Below are positions 14,901 to 27,700 of a stretch of DNA of 64,000 bases, one piece after another. Under the pieces are notes generated by a model. It had not been told where the DNA came from and did not search any database. It was given only the letters and a program-made list of their open reading frames with translations. Numbering within the stretch: position 1 is the first letter of the stretch; each line of letters starts with the position of its first letter. A program made the position numbers and the translations under genes. Location of the stretch: NCBI GenBank assembly GCA_963669155.1, contig OZ022581.1:14896335-14960334 (forward strand), given 5' to 3'. The DNA is from Arbacia lixula (Eukaryota > Echinodermata > Echinoidea > Arbacioida > Arbaciidae).

Positions 14901-17846
14901 TAGCAATGATATTTAATCTGTCATGTGATGTTCATCAGAATATGGGGCAAAGGACACAAGGCGAACTTGCAAAATACACTGTTATGCCGCCCTGCTTTGA
15001 TGAAAGGAAGCATGTTACATAGGGAACTTTTCGTGTAAATGAGCCATATGCGTCTGTCAAGTGTAGTGGCTTCAAAGCAACACAACATGTCAGATTGTAT
15101 CTCTCACAGCAAGATAGATATCTCTTTTCCAGATATAGCCTGTTCATAGGAAACATTTGGTCCAATTTAAACATCAATAACTCAAATCTATGTAATTTGT
15201 TACTTGCTACGTTTTGTTTAAGTAGAGCAGTGTTTTTTACAAACATGTAAAATATTCAAATTAGGGCAACCGTAGTCTGTTTCCTGGTAGTCATCCAGGA
15301 ATGCCAACTTTTATTGACTTACAACTTATATTGACATCTCAAGTTTGATTTACTTTATATCTCTCCCTTAAACACTATATTTCGCATTATTAGAAAGGCA
15401 TTTTTCTTTTTCTTTAAAACAAGCAAAGTTGTATATAAGCAACTAATACTCACTCTTGAGAACATACACCAGGAAGGTATTGTTGACAGCCACAAGGTTT
15501 CCATAGTAGTACTTGGCCTCCCAGTCGTAATTCACCACAGGTGTGATCTTAACCTGGATGCATTCAACAATGTTTGTAAAGTTTACCTAATCCCTTATCA
15601 CACATATGCTTATAACACTAACATTAGATTACTCTAATTATGAGAGTGACAACCTTCTCCATCAATATATGGCCCCAAATGACCTGCTTACTTGAACCTC
15701 AAAATGTCACTGTCATTTGATAGCCATGTGGACAATATAAATACATATACAGAATTTGGCATAAGGCAGAGAACTCATATTCATGAAACCTTTCTAGATT
15801 AGTGTACAATGTAGTTGCTAAAAATATGCCTGCAGCTGAATTAAGCCCGAGTCAGATCGGTTGGTGAATCACGGCCAGCCCGAGCATTCAGTCTTCTTAT
15901 TTAATTGGTATAAAGATGGCAATTACATTAGCGTATTCCCCCACAAATGGCTTATTATTGTCAAACATAATCAGGACTCAGAGCATGTCATTACTTGCTG
16001 CTCAAAAGTAAATTTTGACTTGCATATATTACTATAACAAACACGTTGATTTTTTTTACTGCAGTTTAAAACTATGGCTCCTTCCCCTTCTTCCCTTTCC
16101 AATTCCCTATGCCAATTCCTTTGAGCTGTAGTGTATGTACCTTGCTGCTTCCTGGTATAGAGCTGTCCACAACAGAGGCATAGCTGGGGGTGATCTCCAC
16201 CTCTGATCCGTATATAGAGACGGACCCCTTCCGGTCGTCACCCTCTAGTTCTCTATGAAAGCGAGTCACAGGAATGGGAGAGGCAAGGGGGATGGCAGGA
16301 GTGAAGAAGTAGAGGAGAAAGGAGAGGAGAAAGACACAAAGGCAGAGACAAAGTTGGGAAGATGAACAAGCAGACAGAGAGAATTGACAGAGGAAGATAG
16401 AGAAACAGTAAGGCAGAGGTAGGGTGTGTGTGTGGGGGAGAGGCGATGACAGTGATAAAGAGACATATAGAAAGAGAGAGGGAAAGAGAGAGGGAAAGAG
16501 AGAGAGGTGGGAGAGAGATATAAAAAGATAGAGAGAGGGACAAAGAGAGAGAGAGAAAAAAGAATATTGAGATTAGTAGTTCTTCTTGCGTATGAGCCAG
16601 CGAAGCTTCTATGCAACATCACTCAAGTTTTTGCAGCCAATGAATTGTTTCGGGGTCCAAGTTGTTAAGATCTGGGTTTGGGTGACCAGATTAGTAGTTG
16701 AGTTACCAGGTGGTCACACACACAGTCCTAAACTACACAAATGCACATTCCTCATGCGTACAGTATCAACATAAAGGCAGCATTTTCACACCACTGACTT
16801 CATCCAGGAAACTGAAGGCTCTCATACTTCCAATAAGTAGTAGTTCCTCACTATACCTGCTGACATCATCACCAGGCTTCTGCACAGAGCCCTTCTTGGA
16901 CAGACCAAGATACTTGTTCACGACACGCAGAACTCTGGACAGCAGGTTGAATCTCTGTGATGGCATACTGCACTCTCTCACTCTCCCTCTCTCAGTCCAA
17001 TAACGCAAATGAAATGATGGGCAGCAACATGTTGTGTGAAACCGATCAGTCTGACAGAGTCATTTGCGAGCGCCGCTACACTACAGAGAGAAGACGTGGA
17101 TGGGGTCTTGCCTTGGGTTGCTAGCGAGTCATGCAGCTTCCTCCTTCAAATGAATCCAACTCTGCCGCTCGCATACGACCCAGTGCGCAGAGAAGCTTAT
17201 GGGGGTATTTGAGTTTGATCCATCCTTGGGCCCAACGGGGATCGTGGGTTGAGCGCTGATGAGACTTAAGCAACAGGTTTCTTCCAACAGAGCTGTGTTC
17301 GTACTGACCACAAATACCATTTCTGGAAATGGCCACAACCCAATAATCTCTACTATATGTCGACTTGAATTATTCGATCTTGGAATTAATTAGAAAGAAG
17401 GCTAGTTGAGGCAAAGATGGAGAAAGAGTTCCTACCTGATAGAATGCATTATTTTCTATATCAAATTCATAAGGCAAATGCCTCTGAATGTCATGTCACC
17501 TTGAAGGGAAACAGAACAATCATAATAACTTGAATTGAATAACAGTAGAACAATCAGATAAAAAGATTTGGAAAGATACAAACTATACATGGAGTATACA
17601 GAAGTTAAGAATGAAATATAGGTGTATTATGCCAGCAAACGTGGAGAGTTGATCATGAATGTTATGACATTTCTAGGATATTCTGCAAGATGTGAACATC
17701 ACTTTTGAGACAACACACACTACACTTTGACAGCCCAGGGGAAAGGGAGGGGGGAAGGAAATAAAAAAAAAAGTGAGTCATCAACAACCTATCCATTGTC
17801 AACATAAAGATTCTCTTTCTCTCTCTCTCTCTCGGTCTCTCTCTCC

Positions 17847-17930
<84 letters not shown>

Positions 17931-20900
17931 ATGAACATCATAAAAAAATATCCAAATCTACCATTCCTCTATAGAAAAACACATACATGTAGCACACATG
18001 TACAGTATGTGTCTCACTTCACTGTCACACCTCATCATCTGCAGGTAATTAGCTAACATACTACATGTAGTATAACGGACCAGGGGGGCGTTTCACCCAG
18101 CTGTTTGTAAGCTACGAACGACTGGTGATCCCTTCTTATGCTTAATGTGAATGATACCACACTTTGTTCCCGTTTTAACATATTGGGAGTTAATTTCCAA
18201 CAATCCTAATAAAATTTTGACAAATCATAAGCTTTGTATTCAGACACTTGTTAACAACAAGAATTTTCATTAATAAAGATCAGATTTGAACTTAAGCTGA
18301 TGGGAATCAAAATCATTGAGAATGTGATTTAGCACAAGAAGGGGTCACCAGTTGTTTGCATAGTCGTTCACATGTTGACATAACACATTCATTTTCCACT
18401 CATCTCAACACAGGAACCGCAAGGAACTCTCAAGGCTAATAAGCTGAGAATGAGCTTAGAGAAATTAGCCTAGAGAGAATCATTCATCCAAGCAAGCTGA
18501 GATACTACATAATCATCCCACTGACACTCATTTCAAGGATATCATTTCTGCCACACCCTAATGACCTAAATAACATGGAATAGTCAAATCTAAATTAAGG
18601 ATTCTTGTCCTTCTACTTACTGTTTTTTTTTCTTTCCTTTAATCTTCTTCTTCTTCTACCTTTTCTCTTGTGTATTTTCCTCTTTTGCCTGCCTCCTTCT
18701 TCTTCTTTGTTCTCATCTGAACTAATCGTAATGTTCTTTTATACTACAAAATGCTGGTAATGCGATGTAATGCTTGCGATTGTATATATAGAAGGACAAA
18801 AAGTTACTTTAAAAAAAAAGTAATAAAAATGTGAATTATATCACTAACAAACCTCCAGTGACAATTCAGGAGCAATTTAACAGTGCATGAATGCAATTTT
18901 ACCAAGATAAGGCACACTAAAATAGTCCTGTAATATGCTTTTCACACTGGCAAAAATTTCCTTGGCCCCGTGGGGCTATGTTCACATTGGTTTTTACCAA
19001 AGTGGGCTAGCCCCGCCAATAAACCGGGGTTATTTGGCCCTGCAAAAAGGCAGGTCTAACCCCGCAATTGCAGGGCAAAGCCAAATAGTCTGGGGCTAAG
19101 AGCGCCAGTGAGAACAGAAACAAGAAATAGTACGGGGCTAAGGAAATGCAGTGTCAGCTCTCAAGGCCGAGACGCCAAGACCAATCAGATAATGCCCGAT
19201 GGGCGAGTGACCTTGATGCGGAGTAGTAAAGAGCAGATGTGCAAGATGTGCGTACTCGTAAATATTCATAAGCTGTTGAGGAAGTCCGGGGCTAACGATT
19301 TCAAGTGGGAACAGCATAAGGATAATTAAGGATAATATGAGGCTAAGGATAGTACGGGGCTAAGGAAACCTAATGTGAAAAGGGTATTACAGTCCATCTA
19401 AATGCAATATCCTGCGACGTAGGCGATCTCGGAGTGCCACAATTCTCTGTACTGAGCTCTTTGTATAAGCTACATGTCATGGTAAACAGTCTCTTGATTT
19501 GCTAACCTGTCAGTCAGGCTGCTTATCAAAGTAATCCCCCCCCCCCCCGTACTATCCTTAGCCTCATATTATCCTTAGCCCTGGACTACTTTTTGAAGCT
19601 TTTCACATTGGCATTTCTTAGTCCCGTACTATATCTTAAACCTGACTAAGGAAATCCATGCTGTTCCCACTTTAAATTGTTAGCCCCGGACTTTCTCGAC
19701 GGCTTATGAATATTCATGAGTATACGTCTTGCATATCTGCTCTTTACCACTCCGTATGAAGGTCACTCCCCCGTCGGGCATTATCTGATTGGCCTCGGCG
19801 TTTCGGCCTTGAGAGCTGACACCGCATTTCCTTAGCCCCATACTATTTTTCGTTTCTGTTCTCACTTGCGCTCTTAGCCCAGGACTCTTTGGCTTGGCCC
19901 TGTCAGTCAGGCTGCTTATCCAAGTAATCCCCCCCCCCTGCCTTCTTTTCCCATCTTTCAAGCCAAAGCCAACTTTTCCAAGCCTCTTTAGGAAGTACAT
20001 GCCCCCTCAAAATGTCAAATGTCTCATTTTAAGGCTCACATCTTAGCTTCTATTCCATGTAAGCTCTCTGGAAAACTTCTTCATTGGCTACTCATATCAG
20101 TCCAGGGAACATCATCTTTCATTAAAAAAAAAGAATGCACCCCCCAACTCTCTAACCTCTTCCTCAAAACTGATGAACATATTTCACTTCCTCGGGATGT
20201 GTATTTACTACAGTTGGAAACAATTGAATCTCAAGATACTTACATGAGTTGACTGATTTTTCCATCAATTGACATAAGCTCAGACAACTTCTGTGCATCT
20301 GGCAGCAAGTTCTGTAAACAAGCATTCAACAAATTGGTATTTGATTTCCAACAGTTCAACACTGTAGAAAGAACACTCAATATCATCACTTTCAGGCATT
20401 AGATGGCTTTATATAAATAGAAATTATTTGAACTTGAATACCAACATGTTAGACTACTTGCAAGTAGGTTTCTCCAAAATTAGCTTCTATAACAATTTTA
20501 TATGCATGTATATAATAGTTATTTAAAAAAATAATAATAATAATTTGAGGATGTGATCCTAACCTTAATGACCTTTGAACTTTTGCCTACGTGACCCAAA
20601 TTGAAATGAATTATTAGCCTTGTCATACTGTTGTGATATCAAGCTTGGTGACATTTGGACAGATATTTCTTCCAAGCCTATACTGCGTTTTACTGACCAC
20701 AAATTGTGTATAATGTTTTTGCATGATATATTAGTGGAGGTACATTGAATTTGGACTTGCATAACTTTCGATGCACTCAAATTTGAATGAAATAGTAACA
20801 TGTCATGAGTAACACACTATATTAAAGTCAAGGCCATTGAAATCACAGGTGAACATTGGAAATGACTACAATAGTTCAATTACCTGATTGTAATGATATA

Positions 20901-21714
20901 CAATACCCCTCCTTTGCTTGCTCTTAAACCCAAAGTGGGGATGGGGGGTGGGGGATGGGAAATGGAGGAAGATGAGAGGCTACATGTATGAATGGGGAAC
21001 TCCCCACCCCCCCCCCCCCCCGCCACCCCTGTCAACAATCAATATATTACAAGGGAGAGGGGTGGAATGGGGGGGGGGGGGCTTCATGTACATGTGGGCA
21101 TGGGGAATTGCCCACTCATCTAAACACAACCAAAACATTTGCCCACTCATGCATGACTTATTGGATTAATGTGATTTTCACACATAAGTTAGTCAATAAG
21201 GTGAGGAACAATCCTGCCAAATTATTTTGTCCAAAACCTCTTTGATAAAAAGGTATGCCATTTTGCTTTGTGGAGGGGGAGGGGGGACTTTATTTTTTTG
21301 TGTGTGTTTAGTACTTGCTAACAATGTATTACAAGGAAGACAGGGGAAGGGGGCAGGGACCTCTTAATCATGTTCAGGTGACATTGTTTTGTTTGGCGTG
21401 CCTGTGGAGTGACATAAGCGTGACTTACCTGTACAGAAGCAGGTTGTGGCGGAGGCTTGGAGCCCATGACATCTCCCTCTCCTCTGTCAAAACATACAGA
21501 AGTCAATCACATTCATCACTCACAGACTGATTAACCTTCCCCGTGCCAGGCAACACATGGAACAAACTAAGAACCAGTGAGTAGTGGCACACAATGAGTT
21601 AAGACAACTGAATTGAAATGGATCGTAAGGGGCAACAGGGGAAGTATGATATAGTGATGAGAGCTCTTGCACAGAGATCTACATGTAGGGTTCTAAGCCG
21701 GCCCAAAGCGTACC

Positions 21715-21745
<31 letters not shown>

Positions 21746-24700
21746 ACAAGGTGCTTAAATTTGCTTGCGTCTGTCCCTCACATCCCAGGCCGTCTAGCAT
21801 TAAAGTCAATTTATGATTAAACGCAAACATTAAACGCAGCTTGCACAAAGAGAGTTGTGATTACACGCAAGTTGCAGTAGATCATATACAAATTGCAAAC
21901 TTGTGGTTAATTCACAAGAATTGTCATTACTAGTTGCTTTTAATATTATACATGTAGCTCTTTGTGCGATCATGGAATATGGATTAAATGCAAAGTTAAA
22001 ATCTATTTCAAAGACAGGGTAGTCCTTTTGCTGAACAAAAACATAAAATTTTGTAAAGACCACAGAAAATGGAAAAAAAATCCTGTATAAGAACTTCCCT
22101 CCTAATAATAGTTCTGGAAACTGACTCTAAGCAGAATTATAGCAATTGCTGGACAATAGTGAACGTTAAGGCTCTGCACACCACACAGTGCTGTGTTGAC
22201 CTTAACATTCAGTGTTGCAATACGGTATATGAACGTGTAGACCATGATCGGGCTGTTTCAAATGAAATAAAAAAGGATAGATTTTCACTTTTCCTGAAAA
22301 GATTTGTGAAGCTATGAATGTGAGATTTCATGTTATCCTTAGGATATACTTCTGTTTCCTGCTGAGTTTTATGATAAGCATCTTTAGCTTCCCCGTCTAT
22401 AAGGGGTTGCATTTCATTTTGGGACTTGAGGTTTACTTGGAAGTTTTAGCGCAAGACGGCCCAGGTGTTGTTAATGGCAACTTGCAAAGACTACATATTC
22501 TTGATCTACAGTAATTCACCAACTTCTTGCTTCTAGCCCCTGGCAAAGCAAAGAGTAATAACCCAGCATGTACAGGTGGTACATACTCATACTGAGAAAA
22601 GCAGCTTATCATTATTATTATAAATGTTCACACCAAACCTTTACCAATTGCCTATCTTGACAACATAAATGAAAACAAAGAAACACTAGAAAACAAATGG
22701 AAAATTAATAAATGATAATGTGTCAAATAAAGTTAAGTGTATGGATATTGTTTACTTTGCCATATCCATTGGTTTCTAGTACTAAGTCCTTCTCTCACTT
22801 ATCCTCATTTATGCAAAATGTACATGTAGTTTAGCAATGTTTGTTCATGCCATGGAGCTTGAAAATTTACCCCTGAAAATATTTGAAGAAAAAATTAATA
22901 TGATATCTGACATTTTTCATTTCTTGTGTGAAAGCTATCTTATATTAAACACAGTCTTAGAGCGTGAAAAAAAAATATCTTTACGAATGACCATTCATTT
23001 ATCTTCAATTGTTGGGAAGGAGCAGCTAGTAAAAAATTTACTCTCTGCAACTAAACTAGGCAGAGGACCTTCAGCAAATGATGCTTCTCTGGAAAATCTC
23101 ATAACAATTGATGTGATTAATATTTTTGGTTAATTGTGGTGTGCAACATTTGAGATCTCAGTCCTTGGTGATCAAAACCTATCATACAAAGACATATCAC
23201 CTAGTTAAAAATTCCTTGTAAAGAGTATGTGGAAAACATATCTTACATTAATTTTGTTTAATGTTAGCATGTTTCATGTGGCTAATGACTTACCTGCCCA
23301 CTTGTGATGTCAATGCTGAAATAAAAGAGGATAAAAAATGAATTACCAAAATTGTCACAAAATGTTACACACTTCCTTTATATTTAATCTGGAATACCTT
23401 TTCTTCCATTATTAATTGTAGTTCACAATCTTGTACAGACTGATAGTATTATCTGCTAATAGACCGTTTTCGTAATGTATGCAAAATGACATCATTCATA
23501 GTTACTGTTGCTACCTCGGTCAAGCTTAGCGATCCTCGGCATCTTGTCCGCATATCATTGCGTGCGAATCTAGCGGATGTCCCGATGTTTTCGTTTTATT
23601 TTCAGTCTTATTTTACCTGAAAGAGCGTTTTTTTTATGAGAGGGAATTCTGTGATGTCGTCGACATCGACAGGAACTCTTGACGGCATGACTGTCAAGCA
23701 GATCCAGGATATTTTTGAAGGATAAGGGTGTTTCTACCACCGGGTATTCGAAGTGTCGGCTTTTTCAGCTAGCGAAAGCAGTATAGCAGCGTGAACACAC
23801 TCGCCTCGGACCTGGACCTCGCCGGCCCGTCCCACAGCGTGGAGCTTACGCTACGTGAAAATGCAAATACAATCCTCGAAAAAAAAATGAATACAAACGT
23901 ATGGGAAGGAATAGTTTCACATACTTACATACAACTTACATCGTTCACTCATAATAAGGTATAATGTATGAAGTTGCAGTTACACGATGGGGTATGTCAC
24001 GATGTGTTCTTCAAACTGAAAGATTGTTCGGTAACTTTCTGTCTTTGGGGAAGCGGGTCGATGGCTACTAGCTCTCTCTCGGGGAGCTGGCCGAACGGCG
24101 GTGCGGCTGCAGATATTCGGGTTGGGTGATCTGTTGCAGCCGGCTAATTCCCGTAAAAAAATACTTGGAGCAAATGTAGCTGTCTTTCCTGAAAGGAAGA
24201 TAAGACCTGACAACAGACAAAATCTGTTGTCAAGTCTTTCTTCCACATGCCTTGATCCAGAGATGGCACTATTGAGGGTTTTTTTTTCGTTTTTTTCAGG
24301 AATGGAAGAAATCTTCACCTTACATTTTAGGCCGTGCTGCAAATACCGAGAGCCCGGGCCGTGTGCATATCCCGTGGTAGCATTGGTTCACCGAGATTAT
24401 CGCCGATTATTGCCGAACTTTCTTCTAAAAAAAATAACTTTCCCCTGAGAAACTGAACTCCTGACAATCTTACTAATTGTTACTTGCCAGCTGTGTAAAT
24501 CTGATATATGTATTGTCCACAACGAGGTCATAATTAGAAAGAAAAAAGTGAATCGACCCATGCATTGTGGGCGATAGTTCATAAGTCACGGCAGCGTATG
24601 CGGCTAGTCACGGCTAAAGCTCGCTGCAGCAGTATCGGGGCTAGGGCCGAAACGGGCGCTAATGGAGACGTAAAAATCACTTTTTTGGACGAATTCAACG

Positions 24701-27700
24701 GCAAAGAAGTTTTCTAGGGTTAGAGTTAGAGTCAGAGTTATGTTTAGAATTAGGTTTAGGGTTAGTGTTAGGGTCAGGGTTAGGTTTAGGGTTCAAATTT
24801 ATGAAATAAGTGCCAAAGTATGGATACACTTATGAACTAGCGCCGCATTGTGTACTTCGTATGCGTGCAGTACGGAACGGTGCAGACGACGGGCAGCGTT
24901 TGTTTGTCCGAGGTTGCGGCCGTGTGCAAAATTAAAGGTCTTGTGCATACATTACGAAAACGGTCTATTGATTCAATAATAAAAAATCAACACCTGATGA
25001 GTTACTTCATTTATCTTTCTCTTCTCTTTCTCTTCTCCAATAATACTACATATAACTGTAATTCATCAGGAATTTAAGGTTAACTTAAATGTGTGTGAAG
25101 AGCTTTTTTTGACCAAACAAATGTTAGCTTATACTAAAATTGTGCAGCGTGATTTTGTTTTAGTGCAATATGTTTTTAGTTGTGAATAAAACTGACCCTT
25201 TTGATTTGGACATTCATTCATTCCAAGAAGCAATATTTTATTTTCCACAAGATTATCATAGTATTTGTCAACACTAACACAACCACAATTTAAAGCATTG
25301 ATTTGATTTAATACAGGTACAGAGGCACCACCTAATGACATGACAAAGAGTACAGAAACAATTAACATTCAAAATCAAAATATCAATAAGAGACATGCTT
25401 GTGGACAAGTATAAGGTGGTCTGTATTGGCAAAATCCTGCACAGACATGGGATGGTAAACGCACAGTGACACCATTTAAGAATAAGAAATCAGAGGCAAC
25501 ACTTATGAAAGGGTACAAGTATACTAACATTCCAAAGATTTGCCTCAATGGTCACATGTATGTGCGAACAAAATGTGCGAACAAAATGCGCACGCAATAC
25601 TTGAAATGGCCTAAAACATACAATATGGCAAACAATTTCGGGTTGATTTTGAGCATTTTTAAGCTTTTGCGTACTAACTAATTTTTTTTTCAATGAAATT
25701 AATTGTCATTAATTTTATGCATGTCAAATTTCATTACATATGATTAGTGTACATGAGGTAATAGGTTTTCATGTAAGTGCTCGTTCATAACGTCACGATA
25801 ATGTCATGACCTTGAAAATATTGCTGTGACACGTTCACATAATATACTGAACATAAATCATGGCTCGTGCAAGAAGGGGAAGGAGCGGCAGTTTTAAACC
25901 GCGGTATATTTTGTCCAGTTCAGCATGAAACATCATGCTTTTCAGGCTAAAACATTGTGTTTCATGCTGCACTGGACAAAATATACAGCGATTCAAAACT
26001 GTGGCTCCTTCCCTTTCTTCCCTTGCCCTTTACCTGATGACAATACCTTTGAGCTGTAATGAACATTACTTTCAATTGACAGTTTAAATTGTAGCTCAAA
26101 ATGATGATTCAAGTAAAAAGTGGAGAGAATTTGGTTAGGATTCATGTGGGAGTACGAAATATCAATATATCAGGAGGCATTTTTTCTTCCCATTCTAAGG
26201 GTGTAGGTATAGTACTCTCTATTCGTCTTCAAAGATGACTCAAATAAGAAAAATGTGGAGAACTTGGTTGGGATTTACTTGACGTCAAAGAGAAAGAGAA
26301 AAGAATGTTTTGATTTATGCCACATATTTCTAGGCTTCAACAAAATACACATGTGAAATACACATGTAAAATACCTATTTAAGCATGCAGTATTACCATT
26401 GTAAATGTCATGTGTCTCCAAGAGTGATATAGTATTTTATTGCATGTACATGAACAAGTGAGATTTTAAACCATGGTAATTCACAGAAATTGTCTTAAAT
26501 GGACAGCTAACTTGATAAGGCAGCATTCCACTCAAAAGAAGTTTCAAAGGAAGATTCCTTTTAACGTATGGAAGGTATAAGAAATGAGAGCATGAGGTGG
26601 CAAATGATCTGCCTAACGTAGTAATGTAGGTGAAGGAAATACAGTATTGAATAACAGGGTGTCAAATTAATAATTGTCAACCCAAAGGATGAACATCTGT
26701 TAAAATATGAATATTCTGTTTGTTAAAGTCCGCCAAAATCCCCTGATCATAAAAATCAAATCCAGCACCACACTGACCATACATACATCAACACAGTGAA
26801 TCAATTAAAAAATGGCAATACATGCCAATATCTACTGTATATCGGATCAAACAAGCATTCAGTGGAAAAAGTTTCCACATTTAAACAAAGAAAACATCCA
26901 TTTTTACAAAAGTGTACACTTAATGTGAAATTACCCAATTGTATGTTTGATTGAAATGTCTTATCTGTCGTGAATATCAACAAACTTATTTATTTACCCA
27001 TTTTTACAATTTCAATTTTAAGAATGGCATGTTTGTCTAGCCACATTTTGCATGAAATATTTCAAAATGAATATGACCAAAATGGAAAGCATGTATGAGA
27101 ATTAATGAATTGAATAAACAATAGAAAAAGAATAATATGCAATTGATTTGTTTTACATCCAGTCACATCCAGTGACAATAGCAGTCTAGCAAAAATAGAA
27201 ATTTGGAATTTATATTTAGACACTGCAGCTCAAAGGAATTGGCATAGGGAAAGGGAAGGAAAGAAAGGGAAGGAGCCTCAGTTTTAAACCACAGTATATT
27301 TTGTCAAGTTCAGCATGAAAAATTATGCTTTAGCCTAAAAAGCATCAGGTTTCATGCTGAACTGGACAAAATGTACTGCGGTTTAAAACTGAGGCCCCTT
27401 CCCTTTCCCTTTCCCTATGCCAATTCCTTTGAGCTGTAGTGTGCATTTATTGATATTACGGCACGAGAGAGTACAGATTGCAACCAATGGGCATAAAGGT
27501 TTAATTTGTTCGCATTTGACGTCACGTTTTTTTAATGTAAGTTTTCTTGGCGTACACTTTGGCGACTGACACTGGAAAGACGGGCTTCATCTGGTACTTT
27601 CTCAACCAAAATCGGTCATTTTAGAGCCATTCTTATGAATGAAGATTAACATAGAATTGACATGTAATGGGTAAACTTGCCCGTTACGTTAAAGACAGCC

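Noticed and set aside
16253..16622. Ser/Leu/Phe-rich minus-strand frames up to 118 codons
   Set aside because: Same cause: the polypurine tract next to exon 7.
22837..23133. 98-codon plus-strand frame in EDC4 intron 2
   Set aside because: AT-rich, no domain, no splice sites or neighbouring exons; likely chance.
24101..24448. 115-codon frame inside the TA-flanked element as a transposase
   Set aside because: No DDE/D or helix-turn-helix pattern is visible and the length is far below a transposase.
24717..24793. Chromosome end
   Set aside because: The TTAGGG-like units are few, degenerate and embedded in an element with genes on both sides.
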